A DNA stretch of 64,000 nucleotides from Arthrobacter rhizosphaerae (GCF_023062595.1 NZ_JALLAN010000005.1:1-64000), one strand, 5' to 3'; numbered from the stretch's first letter, positions 1 to 9,146 are shown. Numbers and translations: made by a program. Notes: generated by a model not told the origin, from the letters alone.

Positions 1-28
1 GGCCGCTCACCTTCCCAGGTGGGCGGCC
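1..28. terminator. candidate hairpin at window edge
   Basis: The first 28 bases form an imperfect inverted repeat (GGCCGCTCACCT / AGGTGGGCGGCC, 4-nt loop, one wobble pair). A short T run (CTTTT) follows about 10 nt later on the + strand. It may end a gene that lies before the window. The rest of 29-220 holds no gene I can support. Confidence 0.3.
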
Positions 29-220
29 GGCGTCGTACTTTTGTCATCGAGATCCCCACCGGCCCCCCCTCGCCTCGCAAGCTCGGCCAGGCAACCCTGC
101 CGGCGTGGGCCCTGATGCCCTTTTCGACGCTCATAACGGCAGTTACGGAGCAACCGCCGCTAGGACGGGCAGCCGGTGTGCCACCGACGGTTGCCCGCAC
201 ATGTGTGCTAGATAGGACTG

Positions 221-892
221 GTGCCCAAATACGTAGATGCCGACCAGCGCCGGCAAGATGTGGTGGAAGCAGTATTCAGGATTATCGCGAGTGACGGCCT
301 TGAGCGCGCATCGCTGAGGGAAGTGGCGGACGAAGCCGGCCTGGCAGTGGGTTCAGTCCGCCACTATTTTTCCAGCAGTGAAGAGCTGCTGGTGCATTCG
401 TTTGGAGTGGTCGTGGACCGCATAACGCGGCGACTGGGTGAAGCAGCACAGGCCGTCGCAGCATGCACCCCTGCTACCAGCGAGCACCGGGAGGCCGTGT
501 TAACCCTGTTGGGCCAAATCCTGCCTCTCGATGAGGAGCGCGCTGTGGATAGCTGTGTCTGGCTCGCTTTCAAGAACGCGGCCCGCATCAGGCCCTTCCT
601 GTTGCCAGAAGCTGACCGGAGTCACCGTGCCGTTGCTGCCGCTATGGGCCAGTTGGTCATGCAGCTGACCGCACCAGCGTCGGACATGTTCGAGGACGCC
701 ACTGACAGCGACCCAGGGGGCCACACTGTCGATAGGCAGGCCCTCGTTACGGAGGCTGAGCGCTTGCTTGCCGTGCTTGAGGGCCTGAGCATGCACGCGC
801 TGCTCCAGCCGGAGTGGATGACAGCCCAGATGTGCCACGACGTCCTCGAGTCCCATCTGCGGACCCTTGGCCCTCCCGCCAAAGACCATTAA
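221..892 (+). CDS. TetR/AcrR family transcriptional regulator
   Basis: A DNA-binding repressor-type protein of 223 aa. Residues about 10-60 are a TetR helix-turn-helix, with the recognition-helix pattern GLAVGSVRHYF followed by the S-E-E-L stretch usual for the family. The remainder is an all-helical ligand-binding domain of BetI-like character. The start is GTG at 221; the hexamer TAGATA lies six bases before it, a weak form of the leaderless arrangement seen at other genes here. The next gene, 63 bp downstream on the same strand, is unknown and could be a target or an operon partner. The ligand cannot be told from sequence. Confidence 0.85.
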   Translation: MPKYVDADQRRQDVVEAVFRIIASDGLERASLREVADEAGLAVGSVRHYFSSSEELLVHSFGVVVDRITRRLGEAAQAVAACTPATSEHREAVLTLLGQILPLDEERAVDSCVWLAFKNAARIRPFLLPEADRSHRAVAAAMGQLVMQLTAPASDMFEDATDSDPGGHTVDRQALVTEAERLLAVLEGLSMHALLQPEWMTAQMCHDVLESHLRTLGPPAKDH

Positions 893-955
893 CGCCGCCC
901 TGTATCGGGAATACACTGGGACGGGGGAGATCCAACATCAAGGGAGGCCATTCGG

Positions 956-1567
956 ATGCACCAGACAGGCGGTTCCGCCTGGGGGATCACCATGGACACC
1001 TCAGGTCCCATGCTCATTGCCCTCTATGTACGGGACGCCGCAGGGCTTGATGGTGCCGGTCGGCCTGCCCTTTCGCATGCAGCCCCAAAGGTTCACCGGG
1101 CCAACCACAACCACCTCACTGCCGATGTCGGTGGGATCAGCGCGCTCAAGACCGAGTGGGAGGCCTGGTGGGAGAAGCTGCTGAGATCGCACCCGCAGAT
1201 GACGCCGGACCTGACTCCTCCTTCCTTCGAGGCGTTCGCCAACTCACCTGCCCTCCAGCGTGTGCTGCAGGCACATTTTGGCGGTGCGCTCAGCTGGGCG
1301 CGTGAACGCAGGAGCGACTACGCCACCCTGGAAGCCGAACGGGAGGCGGGTGGCGCCTGCCAGCTTATCGGCGACATCGTGGAGGACAGGCTCATGGAGG
1401 TTGGCAGGGAGTCAAGGGATTTCAACCTGACCATTATTGAACTGCCCCTTGACGAGCCACGGGCGTGGTACCTGGAGCCCGACAAAATAGTGATGAGCCA
1501 GGACCTCTTGTCGCACCCGGAAACGTTCAGAAGCTATGTCCAGCCCGTGGTGGAGATGCTCGCCTGA
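956..1567 (+). CDS. hypothetical protein, 203 aa
   Basis: I do not recognise this family. The ATG at 956 is preceded by a good ribosome binding site (GGGAGG, 8-nt spacing). There is no signal peptide or membrane segment. The protein is Trp- and acid-rich, with a W-E-A-W-W-E patch near residue 65 and a C-terminal strand/helix pattern (FNLTIIELPL near 160-170). It follows the TetR gene on the same strand and converges on the secreted-protein gene at 1597. The ORF is long and its codon use matches the neighbours, so I consider it a real cytoplasmic protein of unknown role. Confidence 0.7.
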   Translation: MHQTGGSAWGITMDTSGPMLIALYVRDAAGLDGAGRPALSHAAPKVHRANHNHLTADVGGISALKTEWEAWWEKLLRSHPQMTPDLTPPSFEAFANSPALQRVLQAHFGGALSWARERRSDYATLEAEREAGGACQLIGDIVEDRLMEVGRESRDFNLTIIELPLDEPRAWYLEPDKIVMSQDLLSHPETFRSYVQPVVEMLA

Positions 1568-1596
1568 CTACGGCTGGACTGGTTACTGCCGGGTGG

Positions 1597-2451
1597 CTAC
1601 GGGGAATCCCGGGGAGCAACGGTGATGGAAACCTGACCGTTTGGTGCGCCGCTTGGCTGCCAGCCATTCCGTGATTCCCTCAGCCAGCTGTAACCGCCGA
1701 CATCGACTGCCGTCAGGGATCTCAGCTTGGCGTTGGCCACAGCCCACTGGGCGATGGCCCACGCCTGGCTGTCACTGGACTGGACCACAAGGACGGAACC
1801 CTCGAAGGACGCTGGAACGTCGCCGAACGTGGACGTCAGCTCGTCCAGCACAGCCTGGGGGTCACCTGCTTCTTCCGGTGCGCGCAGGGTGCAGTCCAGG
1901 GCAGCTGTGGACTGCCCCGTCAAAGCAGAAGCAAAGGCCCTCGCCATGCCCTCATGTTGGGCATAGGCCCGCGGGAAGGCTGAGCGCTGGACCTGCTGGG
2001 CGGCAGCAGTTATTTCCAACCCCTCATAGTCCGGGACCTTGACCAGGGCGGCGTAGAACGCGCCACTGGCGTAGTGCGGGTCCATGACTTGCTCTTCAGT
2101 TCCCCAACCTTGGGAGGGCCGTTGCTGGAAAAGCCCTCGGGAGTCCGGCCCTGCCTCGTCTCCATACCTGATGTTGCGCAGCTTGGATTCCTGCATTGCC
2201 GTAGCCAGGGCAATCGTTGCTGCACGTGGGGGAAGGCCGCGCCTGACAGCCTCCCCGGAAATCAACGCCGCGTTCGCTGCCTGGTCCGTTGCCAGTTCGG
2301 TGCGCTGGGAACCTGCAGTGGCAGTGCAGCGCTCAACGATCACATTTTCTGACCGCTGCACAATGGACACTGCGATGTAGATGCCGCCAACCACAAGGGC
2401 CATTGCCAGCACCAGCACTAATGCGCGGCGACGGCCACGTCTGTGTGCCAC
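1597..2451 (-). CDS. membrane-anchored lysozyme-like-fold protein
   Basis: 284 aa with a short basic N-terminus (MAHRRGRRR), one hydrophobic segment at about residues 10-31, and an extracytoplasmic remainder. Residues about 78-130 carry the motif M-Q-E-S (Glu88) followed by GLFQQRPSQGWGT, a pattern found in many secreted actinobacterial proteins and resembling the catalytic-Glu region of lytic transglycosylases. Two cysteines (Cys42 and one near 188) could form a disulfide outside the cell. The C-terminal 80 residues (Q-W-A-V-A-N ending in G-x-V-x-I-T) recur in the same families. GTG start with GGGAG eight bases upstream. Peptidoglycan cleavage is plausible but not shown. Confidence 0.7.
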   Translation of the reverse strand: MAHRRGRRRALVLVLAMALVVGGIYIAVSIVQRSENVIVERCTATAGSQRTELATDQAANAALISGEAVRRGLPPRAATIALATAMQESKLRNIRYGDEAGPDSRGLFQQRPSQGWGTEEQVMDPHYASGAFYAALVKVPDYEGLEITAAAQQVQRSAFPRAYAQHEGMARAFASALTGQSTAALDCTLRAPEEAGDPQAVLDELTSTFGDVPASFEGSVLVVQSSDSQAWAIAQWAVANAKLRSLTAVDVGGYSWLRESRNGWQPSGAPNGQVSITVAPRDSP

Positions 2452-2525
2452 GGAGATGCTCCCTCAGGCCCTTGGGGCCGGTCCGGTGATGTGCGGTGAG
2501 TTGATGGCGTCCTGAGGCTGCCGCC

Positions 2526-3539
2526 TCAGTTGGCGTGTAGAGCCTCGTTAAGCTCTACAGTTTGTCCCTTGCGCGGGAGCACCTCCACGGCGCCTGTGGA
2601 AGAGTTCCGGCGGAACAGAAGGTTGGGGACTCCGGAAAGTTCCACTGCTTTGACAACCTTGCTGGTGTCCTCGCCGTCGGGGTCCTTGGGGCCAACTACA
2701 AGTACACGGGTTCCCGCGGTGACATAGAGGCCGGCTTCGACCACCGAGTCGCTGCCGATGCTGATCCCAACGCCGGAATTTGCACCCAGGAGGACCCGCT
2801 CACCCAAGGCGATCTTTTCCTTGCCGCCGCCCGAAAGGGTGCCCATGATGGACGCGCCGCCGCCAACATCGGTACCGTCTCCTGCGACCACTCCGGCTGA
2901 TATGCGGCCCTCGACCATTGAGGTTCCCAGGGTGCCGGCATTAAAGTTCACGAAACCCTCATGCATAACAGTGGTGCCTTCCGCGAGGTGGGCGCCGAGG
3001 CGCACCCGGTCGGCGTCGGCTATGCGCACCCCACTGGGCACAACGTAGTCCACCATCCGCGGGAACTTGTCCACGCCGTAGACTGTCACGGCTCCACGCC
3101 GGCGGAGTTTGGCCCGCGTGAGCTCAAATCCATCCACTGCTGCAGGTCCGAAGTTGGTCCATACGACATTCGGCAGCTTGCCAAAGACGCCGTCGAGGTT
3201 GATCGTGTTCGGTTGCACCAGGCGGTGTGACAGCAGGTGCAGCCGCAGATACGCGTCTGCGGTGTCGGCAGGAGATTCGTCAAGGTCAATCTGGACGAAG
3301 ACAACCTTCTGTTCGGTTCCGCGGTCCGGGTCGGTTCCGCTGGCAGCGATTTCCGCCAAGACACCATCTGCATTGGCCACATCGCGGAGATGCTCGGCTG
3401 CAACTCCCAAGGCAGGAGCGGGGAACCAGACGTCCAGCACAGTGGAATCACCGTTGCGTGTGAAGATGGTGGCCACTCCATAGCCATGGGCGGAACGGGT
3501 GGCAGAGGGCGCAGCGGAATCAGCAACGGTTTCAGTCAT
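2526..3539 (-). CDS. dapD: 2,3,4,5-tetrahydropyridine-2,6-dicarboxylate N-succinyltransferase
   Basis: Transfers succinyl from succinyl-CoA to tetrahydrodipicolinate in the succinylase branch of lysine/diaminopimelate synthesis (cytoplasm, trimer). The 337-aa length and sequence fit the actinobacterial DapD class. The C-terminal half is a left-handed beta-helix of hexapeptide repeats (about residues 180-290, with runs such as GTSMVEGRI and [13 protein letters not shown]). The ATG at 3539 sits exactly six bases after TACACT (minus strand; 3546-3551 on the plus), with no Shine-Dalgarno sequence, so the mRNA is probably leaderless. dapE starts 50 bp away in the opposite direction, so the two succinylase-branch enzymes share one promoter region. 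Confidence 0.95.
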   Translation of the reverse strand: MTETVADSAAPSATRSAHGYGVATIFTRNGDSTVLDVWFPAPALGVAAEHLRDVANADGVLAEIAASGTDPDRGTEQKVVFVQIDLDESPADTADAYLRLHLLSHRLVQPNTINLDGVFGKLPNVVWTNFGPAAVDGFELTRAKLRRRGAVTVYGVDKFPRMVDYVVPSGVRIADADRVRLGAHLAEGTTVMHEGFVNFNAGTLGTSMVEGRISAGVVAGDGTDVGGGASIMGTLSGGGKEKIALGERVLLGANSGVGISIGSDSVVEAGLYVTAGTRVLVVGPKDPDGEDTSKVVKAVELSGVPNLLFRRNSSTGAVEVLPRKGQTVELNEALHAN

Positions 3540-3545
3540 GGCCCC

Positions 3546-3583
3546 AGTGTATCGAGAGCTGGGCGCCGGACTCGAACTAGACT
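3546..3583. promoter_or_regulatory. back-to-back dapD / dapE -10 elements
   Basis: AGTGTA at 3546-3551 reads TACACT toward dapD, six bases before its ATG. TAGACT at 3578-3583 reads toward dapE, six bases before its GTG. Neither has a recognisable TTGACA -35 at 17 bp. The two promoters lie within 50 bp, so polymerase at one probably covers the other's upstream region. Confidence 0.6.
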
Positions 3584-3589
3584 GTCACC

Positions 3590-4723
3590 GTGACTGCTCA
3601 AACCACTCCAGTGTCCTTGCCTGCTCCGTTGAACCTGCGCCAGGATGTTGCGCTCCTCACAGCGGCCCTGATCGACATCAACAGCGTCTCCGGCAATGAG
3701 ACGGTTTTGGCTGACGCAGTTGAGGCCGCGCTGCAGAAGGTTCCCCAACTGCGGCTGGTCCGTGACGGAGATGCGATCATCGCCCGAACCGAGCTGGGCC
3801 GTTCTGAGCGCGTTATCCTCGCAGGTCACCTGGACACTGTTCCGCTCCCCATCACCGAGGGATCTTTGGGTACTGTTCCGTCCACGTGGGTATCCGGGTC
3901 ACCGGGCCACGGCATCCTCTACGGGCGAGGGACCACTGACATGAAGGGCGGGGTTGCCGTGCAGCTCGCTCTCGCAGCGTCAATGTTCGACGACGGCGCG
4001 GAGCCCAACAAGGACGTGACGTTCGTTTTTTACGACCATGAAGAAGTGGAAGAGGCTAAGAGCGGCCTTGGAAGACTGGTCAGGAACCATGGCGATCTTC
4101 TCGACGGGGATTTTGCGATCCTCCTGGAACCAACTGATGGAACCGTGGAGGGCGGCTGCAACGGGACGTCCCGTTTCGAGGTGACCACCATAGGCGAGGC
4201 AGCCCACTCCGCGCGTGCCTGGATGGGTACTAACGCAATCCATGCTGCCGCACCCATTCTGGAGAGGCTCGCGGCGTATGAGCCGGCAACGGTTACGGTG
4301 GATGCCTTGGACTACAGGGAAAGCCTTAACGCAGTGCGGATCCATGGCGGCACCGCTGGCAATGTCATTCCCGATCGTTGTGTGGTGGAAATCAACTATC
4401 GGTTCGCGCCCGACAAATCCCTTGACCAGGCAGAGGCACACGTACGGGAGCTGTTGTCCGGCTTCAGTGTGGTCCGCACGGACGGGGCCCCCGGCGCCCG
4501 CCCGGGCCTAACGCACCCCGCTGCCGCGTCCTTCGTGGCTGCCGTGGGGGCTGAACCCAAGCCAAAGTATGGGTGGACCGACGTCGCCCGCTTTAGTGCA
4601 CTGGGGATACCGGCGGTGAACTTTGGTCCCGGAGACGCACTGCTGGCGCACAAGAATAACGAGCACGTTCAGGCGGAGGCCATCCGCGAATGCCTTCGCG
4701 CGCTCAAGATCTGGCTGGCCTGA
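3590..4723 (+). CDS. dapE: succinyl-diaminopimelate desuccinylase
   Basis: Hydrolyses N-succinyl-LL-2,6-diaminopimelate to LL-DAP and succinate. This is an M20-family two-zinc amidohydrolase of 377 aa. Visible landmarks are AGHLDTVP (zinc His80), GRGTTDMKGG (bridging Asp117), DHEEVEE (catalytic/ligand Glu near 151-152), LLEPTDG for the third ligand region, and a C-terminal GPGDALLAHKNNEHV carrying the last His. The start is GTG at 3590, six bases after TAGACT, so leaderless translation is likely. It diverges from dapD and ends at a strong bidirectional terminator. Substrate assignment is secure because of the dapD partner. Confidence 0.95.
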   Translation: MTAQTTPVSLPAPLNLRQDVALLTAALIDINSVSGNETVLADAVEAALQKVPQLRLVRDGDAIIARTELGRSERVILAGHLDTVPLPITEGSLGTVPSTWVSGSPGHGILYGRGTTDMKGGVAVQLALAASMFDDGAEPNKDVTFVFYDHEEVEEAKSGLGRLVRNHGDLLDGDFAILLEPTDGTVEGGCNGTSRFEVTTIGEAAHSARAWMGTNAIHAAAPILERLAAYEPATVTVDALDYRESLNAVRIHGGTAGNVIPDRCVVEINYRFAPDKSLDQAEAHVRELLSGFSVVRTDGAPGARPGLTHPAAASFVAAVGAEPKPKYGWTDVARFSALGIPAVNFGPGDALLAHKNNEHVQAEAIRECLRALKIWLA

Positions 4724-4762
4724 CGGCTGGCAAGACTGCTTCAGCCCGGGATCGGCTTATGA

Positions 4763-4812
4763 CAAAAGGAAGGGGATGAACCGCATTCATGCGGTCCATC
4801 CCCTTCCTTTTG
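4763..4812. terminator. bidirectional terminator between dapE and gluD
   Basis: A perfect 16-bp inverted repeat (CAAAAGGAAGGGGATG / CATCCCCTTCCTTTTG) encloses a smaller hairpin (CCGCAT-TC-ATGCGG). The A/T tracts at both outer edges provide a U-tail in either direction. It separates convergent dapE (+) and gluD (-). Confidence 0.9.
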
Positions 4813-4844
4813 AACGCCCTGAATCCTTGGTGTTCGGACCGTTG

Positions 4845-5684
4845 TTACTTTGCAGAGGCTTCGACTATTGCCGGCTCAGCCTTCGCGACGCCACCGGCGG
4901 CCTTTTTGGAGCCACGACGCTCGATCCCGATAGCGAGCCGAGACACTGAGAAGTTAATGGCAATGTAGATCGCGGCAGCCACGAAGAACACCGGGAACAG
5001 GAACTGGAAGCCCAGGACGTCAGCCATCAGCTGTACCTTCCTCAGCAATTCCTCGTAGGACACGATGTAGCCGAGCGAGGTGTCCTTAAGCAGAACCACC
5101 AGCTGCGCCACAAGAGAAGGCATCATTCGTCGGATCGCTTGCGGGAGCTCAATGATGAGTCGCGACTGGAAACTCGTCAGTCCTACTGTGAGTCCAGCCT
5201 CGCGCTGACCCTTGGGCAGCGACTGGATGCCGGCGCGGATGATTTCAGCAAAGACCGCTGAGTTGTAAAGCACCAGACCCGTGACCACCGCGACGAAAGG
5301 ATTTGTAGCGAAGACGAGCAGCACAAAAAACATCATCAAGACGACGGGCATACCGCGCAGAAACTCCAGCACGACGCGGGTCGGGACTCTGATCCAGGCC
5401 ACCTCCGAAATGCGGAGGAGGCACAGCAGCAGGCCCAAAGGGAACGCAATGACGGCGGCAACTGCCGCAGCGCTCAGAGTAGCAACTATGCCGTTACCAA
5501 TCAGGGCCCAGACATCGGGTAGACCGAACACTGCCCAGCGTTGACCTTCGAAGATGCCCTGCTGCGCAAGGGTATAGATGGCGAAGCCCAATAACCCGGC
5601 AATAAGGACAATTCCGACCACCGAACCAAGGAGCGAAATGCGGCGGGCTTTTGGTCCGGGGACATCGTAGAGAACAGAAGTCAT
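4845..5684 (-). CDS. gluD: glutamate ABC transporter permease (GluD type)
   Basis: Inner-membrane subunit of a polar amino-acid (PAAT) importer, 279 aa. A basic N-terminus is followed by a hydrophobic segment at about 20-42, then the HisMQ-type permease domain with about five membrane helices. The cytoplasmic coupling loop E-A-G-L-T-V-G-L near 165-175 would contact the ATPase. The start overlaps the end of gluC by 4 bp (5681-5684), indicating translational coupling. The C-terminal tail is Ala/Lys rich. Corynebacterium glutamicum GluABCD is the reference system. Substrate (glutamate) is inferred from the full gluABCD order and could be another acidic amino acid. Confidence 0.88.
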   Translation of the reverse strand: MTSVLYDVPGPKARRISLLGSVVGIVLIAGLLGFAIYTLAQQGIFEGQRWAVFGLPDVWALIGNGIVATLSAAAVAAVIAFPLGLLLCLLRISEVAWIRVPTRVVLEFLRGMPVVLMMFFVLLVFATNPFVAVVTGLVLYNSAVFAEIIRAGIQSLPKGQREAGLTVGLTSFQSRLIIELPQAIRRMMPSLVAQLVVLLKDTSLGYIVSYEELLRKVQLMADVLGFQFLFPVFFVAAAIYIAINFSVSRLAIGIERRGSKKAAGGVAKAEPAIVEASAK

Positions 5685-6331
5685 CGTGCGATCGCCACCT
5701 TTCGTTCGACGGTGCTGGCCACTATGCCCAACGGAACGGTAATAAGCAGATAGAAGAAGGCCACGCCGATCAACACCATCAAGACCTGGTCACCATTGGC
5801 GTTGGCGAGCTGACGCCCGTAGCCGAAAAGTTCGAGGACAAAGAAGGCGCCGGCAACAGAGGAGTTCTTGACAAGGGCGATCATGATGTTGATGAGCGGC
5901 GGCACCACGGAGCGAACCGCCTGGGGGAGGACGATCAACGAGAGTACCTGCGAGAACTTCATGCCGATGCTGCGGGCAGCCTCAGCCTGACCAAGCGGAA
6001 CACTGTTCACGCCAGAGCGCACGGCTTCGGCAACGAAAGCGGCTGTGTAGGCACTGAGGGCGATAATGGCGGCCACTTCAAACTGCTGAAAGGTGACGCC
6101 AAGCCGGGGGAGCACAATGGCCGAGAAGAAAAATGCGATAGTGAGCGGAGTGTTTCGAACGACCTCAACATAGGCCATGCTGAATCCGCGGAGGGCTGCG
6201 ATGGGGGAGACCCTGGCCGCGGCGAGGAGCGTGCCCACCGCCAAGGCGATCACTCCGGAGACTACGGACAGAAAGAGGGTTCTAAGAAAACCTTCCCAGT
6301 ACAGCGGTAGGTTTTCGATAATGACGTCCAT
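5681..6331 (-). CDS. gluC: glutamate ABC transporter permease (GluC type)
   Basis: Second permease of the heterodimeric PAAT channel, 216 aa, close to the usual length. Membrane helices are visible near 13-35, 50-75, 85-110 and 180-205. The coupling loop Q-A-E-A-A-R-S-I-G-M lies near residues 135-145, with L-P-Q-A-V-R downstream. It lies between gluB and gluD; its start is about 95 bp past the gluB stop, and a strong hairpin (6377-6418) occupies that gap. Its stop overlaps the gluD start. Confidence 0.88.
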   Translation of the reverse strand: MDVIIENLPLYWEGFLRTLFLSVVSGVIALAVGTLLAAARVSPIAALRGFSMAYVEVVRNTPLTIAFFFSAIVLPRLGVTFQQFEVAAIIALSAYTAAFVAEAVRSGVNSVPLGQAEAARSIGMKFSQVLSLIVLPQAVRSVVPPLINIMIALVKNSSVAGAFFVLELFGYGRQLANANGDQVLMVLIGVAFFYLLITVPLGIVASTVERKVAIAR

Positions 6332-6376
6332 GGGATCCTTCAGCTGCGTCGGGGTAAATGGAACGAATCGTGCGAA

Positions 6377-6418
6377 CGGCGGTTATCGGGACCCGGATGG
6401 AGGCCCCGATAACCGCCG
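6377..6418 (-). promoter_or_regulatory. intercistronic hairpin between gluB and gluC
   Basis: A perfect 14-bp inverted repeat (CGGCGGTTATCGGG / CCCGATAACCGCCG) with a 14-nt loop lies just downstream of the gluB stop inside the operon. There is no U tract, so full termination is unlikely. The position suits a 3'-stabilising or partial-attenuation hairpin that keeps the binding protein more abundant than the permeases. Confidence 0.65.
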
Positions 6419-6426
6419 GTTAGTGC

Positions 6427-7308
6427 TTAGTAGCGGTTCAGCTCAGGAAGTTCAGGGGCAGTCTTGATGACTGAGCCCGCAGTACCTTCCCAGGCCTTCT
6501 TGTAGGATCCGTCAGAGGCGAACGCTTCCAGCTGGTCGTTGATCCAGTTTCGGAACACCGTGTCGTCCTTCTTCAGGCCGATGCCGTAAGGCTCCTTGGT
6601 GAAGGTTTCGTCTGAAGCGAGCTTGAAGGCGTCCGGTTCCTTGTTGACGAAACCGGCGAGGATGACGTTGTCAGTGGTGATCGCTTCAACCTGCTTGTTG
6701 CGCAGAGGCTCCAGGCAAGCGGAGTACGTAGCGGCCGGCACCAGCTCTGCTCCGTACTTCTCCACGATGGTGGCGGCAGGAGTCGAGCCGGTCACCGAAC
6801 AAACCTTCTTGCCCTTGACATCTTCCGGCTTGGTGATGGACGTGTTGTCCTTGTTGACCATCAGCGCCTGGCCGGCCTCGTAGTACGGGCCTGCAAAGCT
6901 GACAACCTGCTTGCGCTTGTCATTGATGGTGTAGGTGGCAACTACAATGTCCACGCGGCTCTGCTCGATGAACGGCTCGCGGTTAGCGGAGACCGTTTCG
7001 ACCCACTCGATCTTGTCAGCGGCGATGCCCAGCTTGGCCGCGATCAGCTTACCGATCTCGACATCGAACCCGACCGGCTTGCCGTCCAGGCCCTTCTGGC
7101 CGAACAGCGGCTGGTCAAACTTGGTACCGATCTTGATGGCTCCGGCTGAAGAGAGCTTCTCCATGGTGGAGCCGGCCGCGAAGGTCGGCTTCTCTGCCAC
7201 TGTCGGGTTGGTGGTGGCAGTGCCGCCGCCGCACGCGCTCAGGCTCAAGGCCAGGGCTGCGGAAGCTGCAACCAGCAAGGACTTCCGACGGGTCATAAAT
7301 GCCTTCAT
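6427..7308 (-). CDS. gluB: glutamate-binding lipoprotein (GluB type)
   Basis: Extracytoplasmic substrate-binding protein of the importer, 293 aa. It starts MKAF followed by a basic MTRRK, a hydrophobic stretch, and a lipobox L-S-A-C with the lipid-anchored Cys26. The mature part is a family-3 (SBP_bac_3) periplasmic-type domain, with IGTKFDQPLFG near 58-68 and the ligand-contacting S-R-V-D-I-V-V-A-T-Y region near 117-127. It lies between gluA and gluC. It has a purine-rich ribosome binding site (AAAGGAATGTC before the ATG), as expected for a highly expressed binding protein. Confidence 0.92.
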   Translation of the reverse strand: MKAFMTRRKSLLVAASAALALSLSACGGGTATTNPTVAEKPTFAAGSTMEKLSSAGAIKIGTKFDQPLFGQKGLDGKPVGFDVEIGKLIAAKLGIAADKIEWVETVSANREPFIEQSRVDIVVATYTINDKRKQVVSFAGPYYEAGQALMVNKDNTSITKPEDVKGKKVCSVTGSTPAATIVEKYGAELVPAATYSACLEPLRNKQVEAITTDNVILAGFVNKEPDAFKLASDETFTKEPYGIGLKKDDTVFRNWINDQLEAFASDGSYKKAWEGTAGSVIKTAPELPELNRY

Positions 7309-7365
7309 GACATTCCTTTCATTGGGCGGCCGAAGCTAACGGCCAGGGTGCGAATTCAGTGGGTG

Positions 7366-8121
7366 TCAGTGAGTCAGGAGCTTGGACAGGAAGTCCTTGG
7401 CCCGGTTGCTCTGGGGGTTCGTGAAAAATTCTTCAGGGGTTGCGTCTTCAACAATCTGGCCATCGGCCATGAAGACGACCCGGTCTGCAGCCTTGCGGGC
7501 GAATCCCATTTCGTGAGTCACCACGACCATGGTCATGCCCTCCTTGGCCAGTTGGATCATGACGTCCAGGACCTCATTGATCATTTCCGGGTCAAGGGCA
7601 GAGGTGGGCTCGTCAAAAAGCATGACTTTCGGCTTCATGGCCAGAGCGCGTGCGATGGCCACACGTTGCTGCTGGCCACCGGAGAGCTGGGCCGGCAGTT
7701 TCGGTGCCTGATGACCGACGCCGACCCTGTCCAACAGCGCCATGGCTTCCTTGTCTGCCTCAGCCTTGGAGAGCCCTTTGACCTTGATGGGACCGAGGGT
7801 CACGTTTTCCAGGATGGTCTTATGGGCAAAAAGGTTGAACGACTGGAAGACCATACCGACGTCGGCACGAAGGCGCGCGAGTTCCTTGCCTTCTTCCGGG
7901 AGCTTTTTCCCATCGATGGAGATCTCGCCGGTATCAATAGTTTCAAGGCGGTTAATGGCCCTGCACAAAGTGGACTTGCCGGAGCCTGAGGGCCCGATGA
8001 CTACGACTACTTCGCCCTTGCGGACGTTCATGTTGATGTCCTTGAGGACGTGCAACTGGCCGTAGTGCTTGTTGACAGCATTAAGGGAGACGAGGGCATC
8101 GCCGGGCACTTGAGTAGTCAT
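7366..8121 (-). CDS. gluA: glutamate ABC transporter ATP-binding protein
   Basis: Cytoplasmic ATPase driving the glutamate importer. The 251 residues contain Walker A GPSGSGKS (43-50), the Q-loop VFQSFNLF, signature LSGGQ (146-150), Walker [11 protein letters not shown] (about 168-177) and a switch His in THEMGF. I chose the ATG at 8121 because TAGATT (8129-8134) lies 7 nt upstream, giving a leaderless start, and because family members begin at about this point. An in-frame ATG at 8142 would add seven residues but has no ribosome binding site. It is the first gene of gluABCD and diverges from the LOG gene. Confidence 0.92.
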   Translation of the reverse strand: MTTQVPGDALVSLNAVNKHYGQLHVLKDINMNVRKGEVVVVIGPSGSGKSTLCRAINRLETIDTGEISIDGKKLPEEGKELARLRADVGMVFQSFNLFAHKTILENVTLGPIKVKGLSKAEADKEAMALLDRVGVGHQAPKLPAQLSGGQQQRVAIARALAMKPKVMLFDEPTSALDPEMINEVLDVMIQLAKEGMTMVVVTHEMGFARKAADRVVFMADGQIVEDATPEEFFTNPQSNRAKDFLSKLLTH

Positions 8122-8282
8122 AGGAATGAATCTAGCGAACATTGAACATTTATGACCCGAATCACTCCCACTTCCTGCAGATCGTAATTCAAGAGATACC
8201 TGCGGAGTCCGGGCGCGGGAAGGTAAGCGCGAATAGGGAATGGATAAGCGGTGGACACTCCGATCCGCGCTAGCCTTGGTGG

Positions 8283-9146
8283 ATGAGTACCGATCCGCAG
8301 CCGCAGCCAGTCCCGGACATCACCGGAGAGTCTTTCCCAGCCCCCGAGCAGGGCGCAAACAACCATGTGGCGACACGGCATAAAGGTCCTCTGGAGTTGC
8401 GGCGCAAGCAGGCCGCCGTCGAGATGTCCGACCAGCATTTGCTGGATACCAAAGGTGCGGGCCAGTTCATTCACACTGATCCATGGCGGGTTCTGAGAAT
8501 CCAAAGTGAATTTGTGGAGGGCTTCGGCGCGCTTGCGGACATCGGTCCGGCAGTCAGCGTATTCGGCTCGGCACGAACAAAACCCGGTACGTCCTACTAC
8601 GACCTGGGTGTCGACGTCGGAAGGAAGCTGGCAGAAGCCGGCATTGCCGTCATCACCGGTGGCGGACCAGGGTCCATGGAGGCGGCCAACAAGGGAGCAG
8701 TGCAAGGCAACGGGCTTTCTGTCGGCTTGGGGATCGAGCTGCCTTTCGAGCAGGGTCTTAACCAGTGGGTGGACCTGGGGATCAATTTCCGTTACTTCTT
8801 CGCCCGCAAGACGATGTTCGTTAAGTACGCCCAGGGATTCATTGTGCTCCCAGGTGGCCTCGGCACCCTTGATGAACTCTTCGAAGCCATGGTGCTGGTC
8901 CAGACCCGGAAGGTCACGTCCTTTCCGATCGTCCTGCTGGGAACGGCCTTCTGGGGACCGATGATCGATTGGATCCGCGGGACGCTGGTCGAGGAAGGCA
9001 TGGTGTCGGAGAAGGACCTGGACCTCATCCAGGTGGTTGACGACCCCAGTGATGCCGTTGACCTGGTTCTGAACGGTTCCGTGCCGGGCGCTTCAGGTAG
9101 CGGCCGTGCGAACGGCCGGCCCAACGGAGAGCAGCGGCCTGAATAG
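8283..9146 (+). CDS. LOG family protein (TIGR00730 Rossmann fold)
   Basis: 287 aa. The central Rossmann-type domain carries both signatures of the LOG family: [10 protein letters not shown] (126-135) and PGGLGTLDE (190-198). Characterised LOG proteins hydrolyse nucleoside 5'-monophosphates such as cytokinin ribotides or AMP to base and ribose 5-phosphate. The natural substrate in actinobacteria is uncertain. The first 70 residues (Pro/Gln-rich, then basic) extend beyond the core. ATG 8283 follows TAGCCT (8271-8276) by six bases, a leaderless arrangement. In mycobacteria a homologue lies close to dapD/dapE, as here. Confidence 0.88.
   Translation: MSTDPQPQPVPDITGESFPAPEQGANNHVATRHKGPLELRRKQAAVEMSDQHLLDTKGAGQFIHTDPWRVLRIQSEFVEGFGALADIGPAVSVFGSARTKPGTSYYDLGVDVGRKLAEAGIAVITGGGPGSMEAANKGAVQGNGLSVGLGIELPFEQGLNQWVDLGINFRYFFARKTMFVKYAQGFIVLPGGLGTLDELFEAMVLVQTRKVTSFPIVLLGTAFWGPMIDWIRGTLVEEGMVSEKDLDLIQVVDDPSDAVDLVLNGSVPGASGSGRANGRPNGEQRPE

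Noticed and set aside
8122..8142. Longer gluA start at ATG 8142
   Set aside because: It has no ribosome binding site, and the ATG at 8121 fits TAGATT plus 7 nt and the family's N-terminus.
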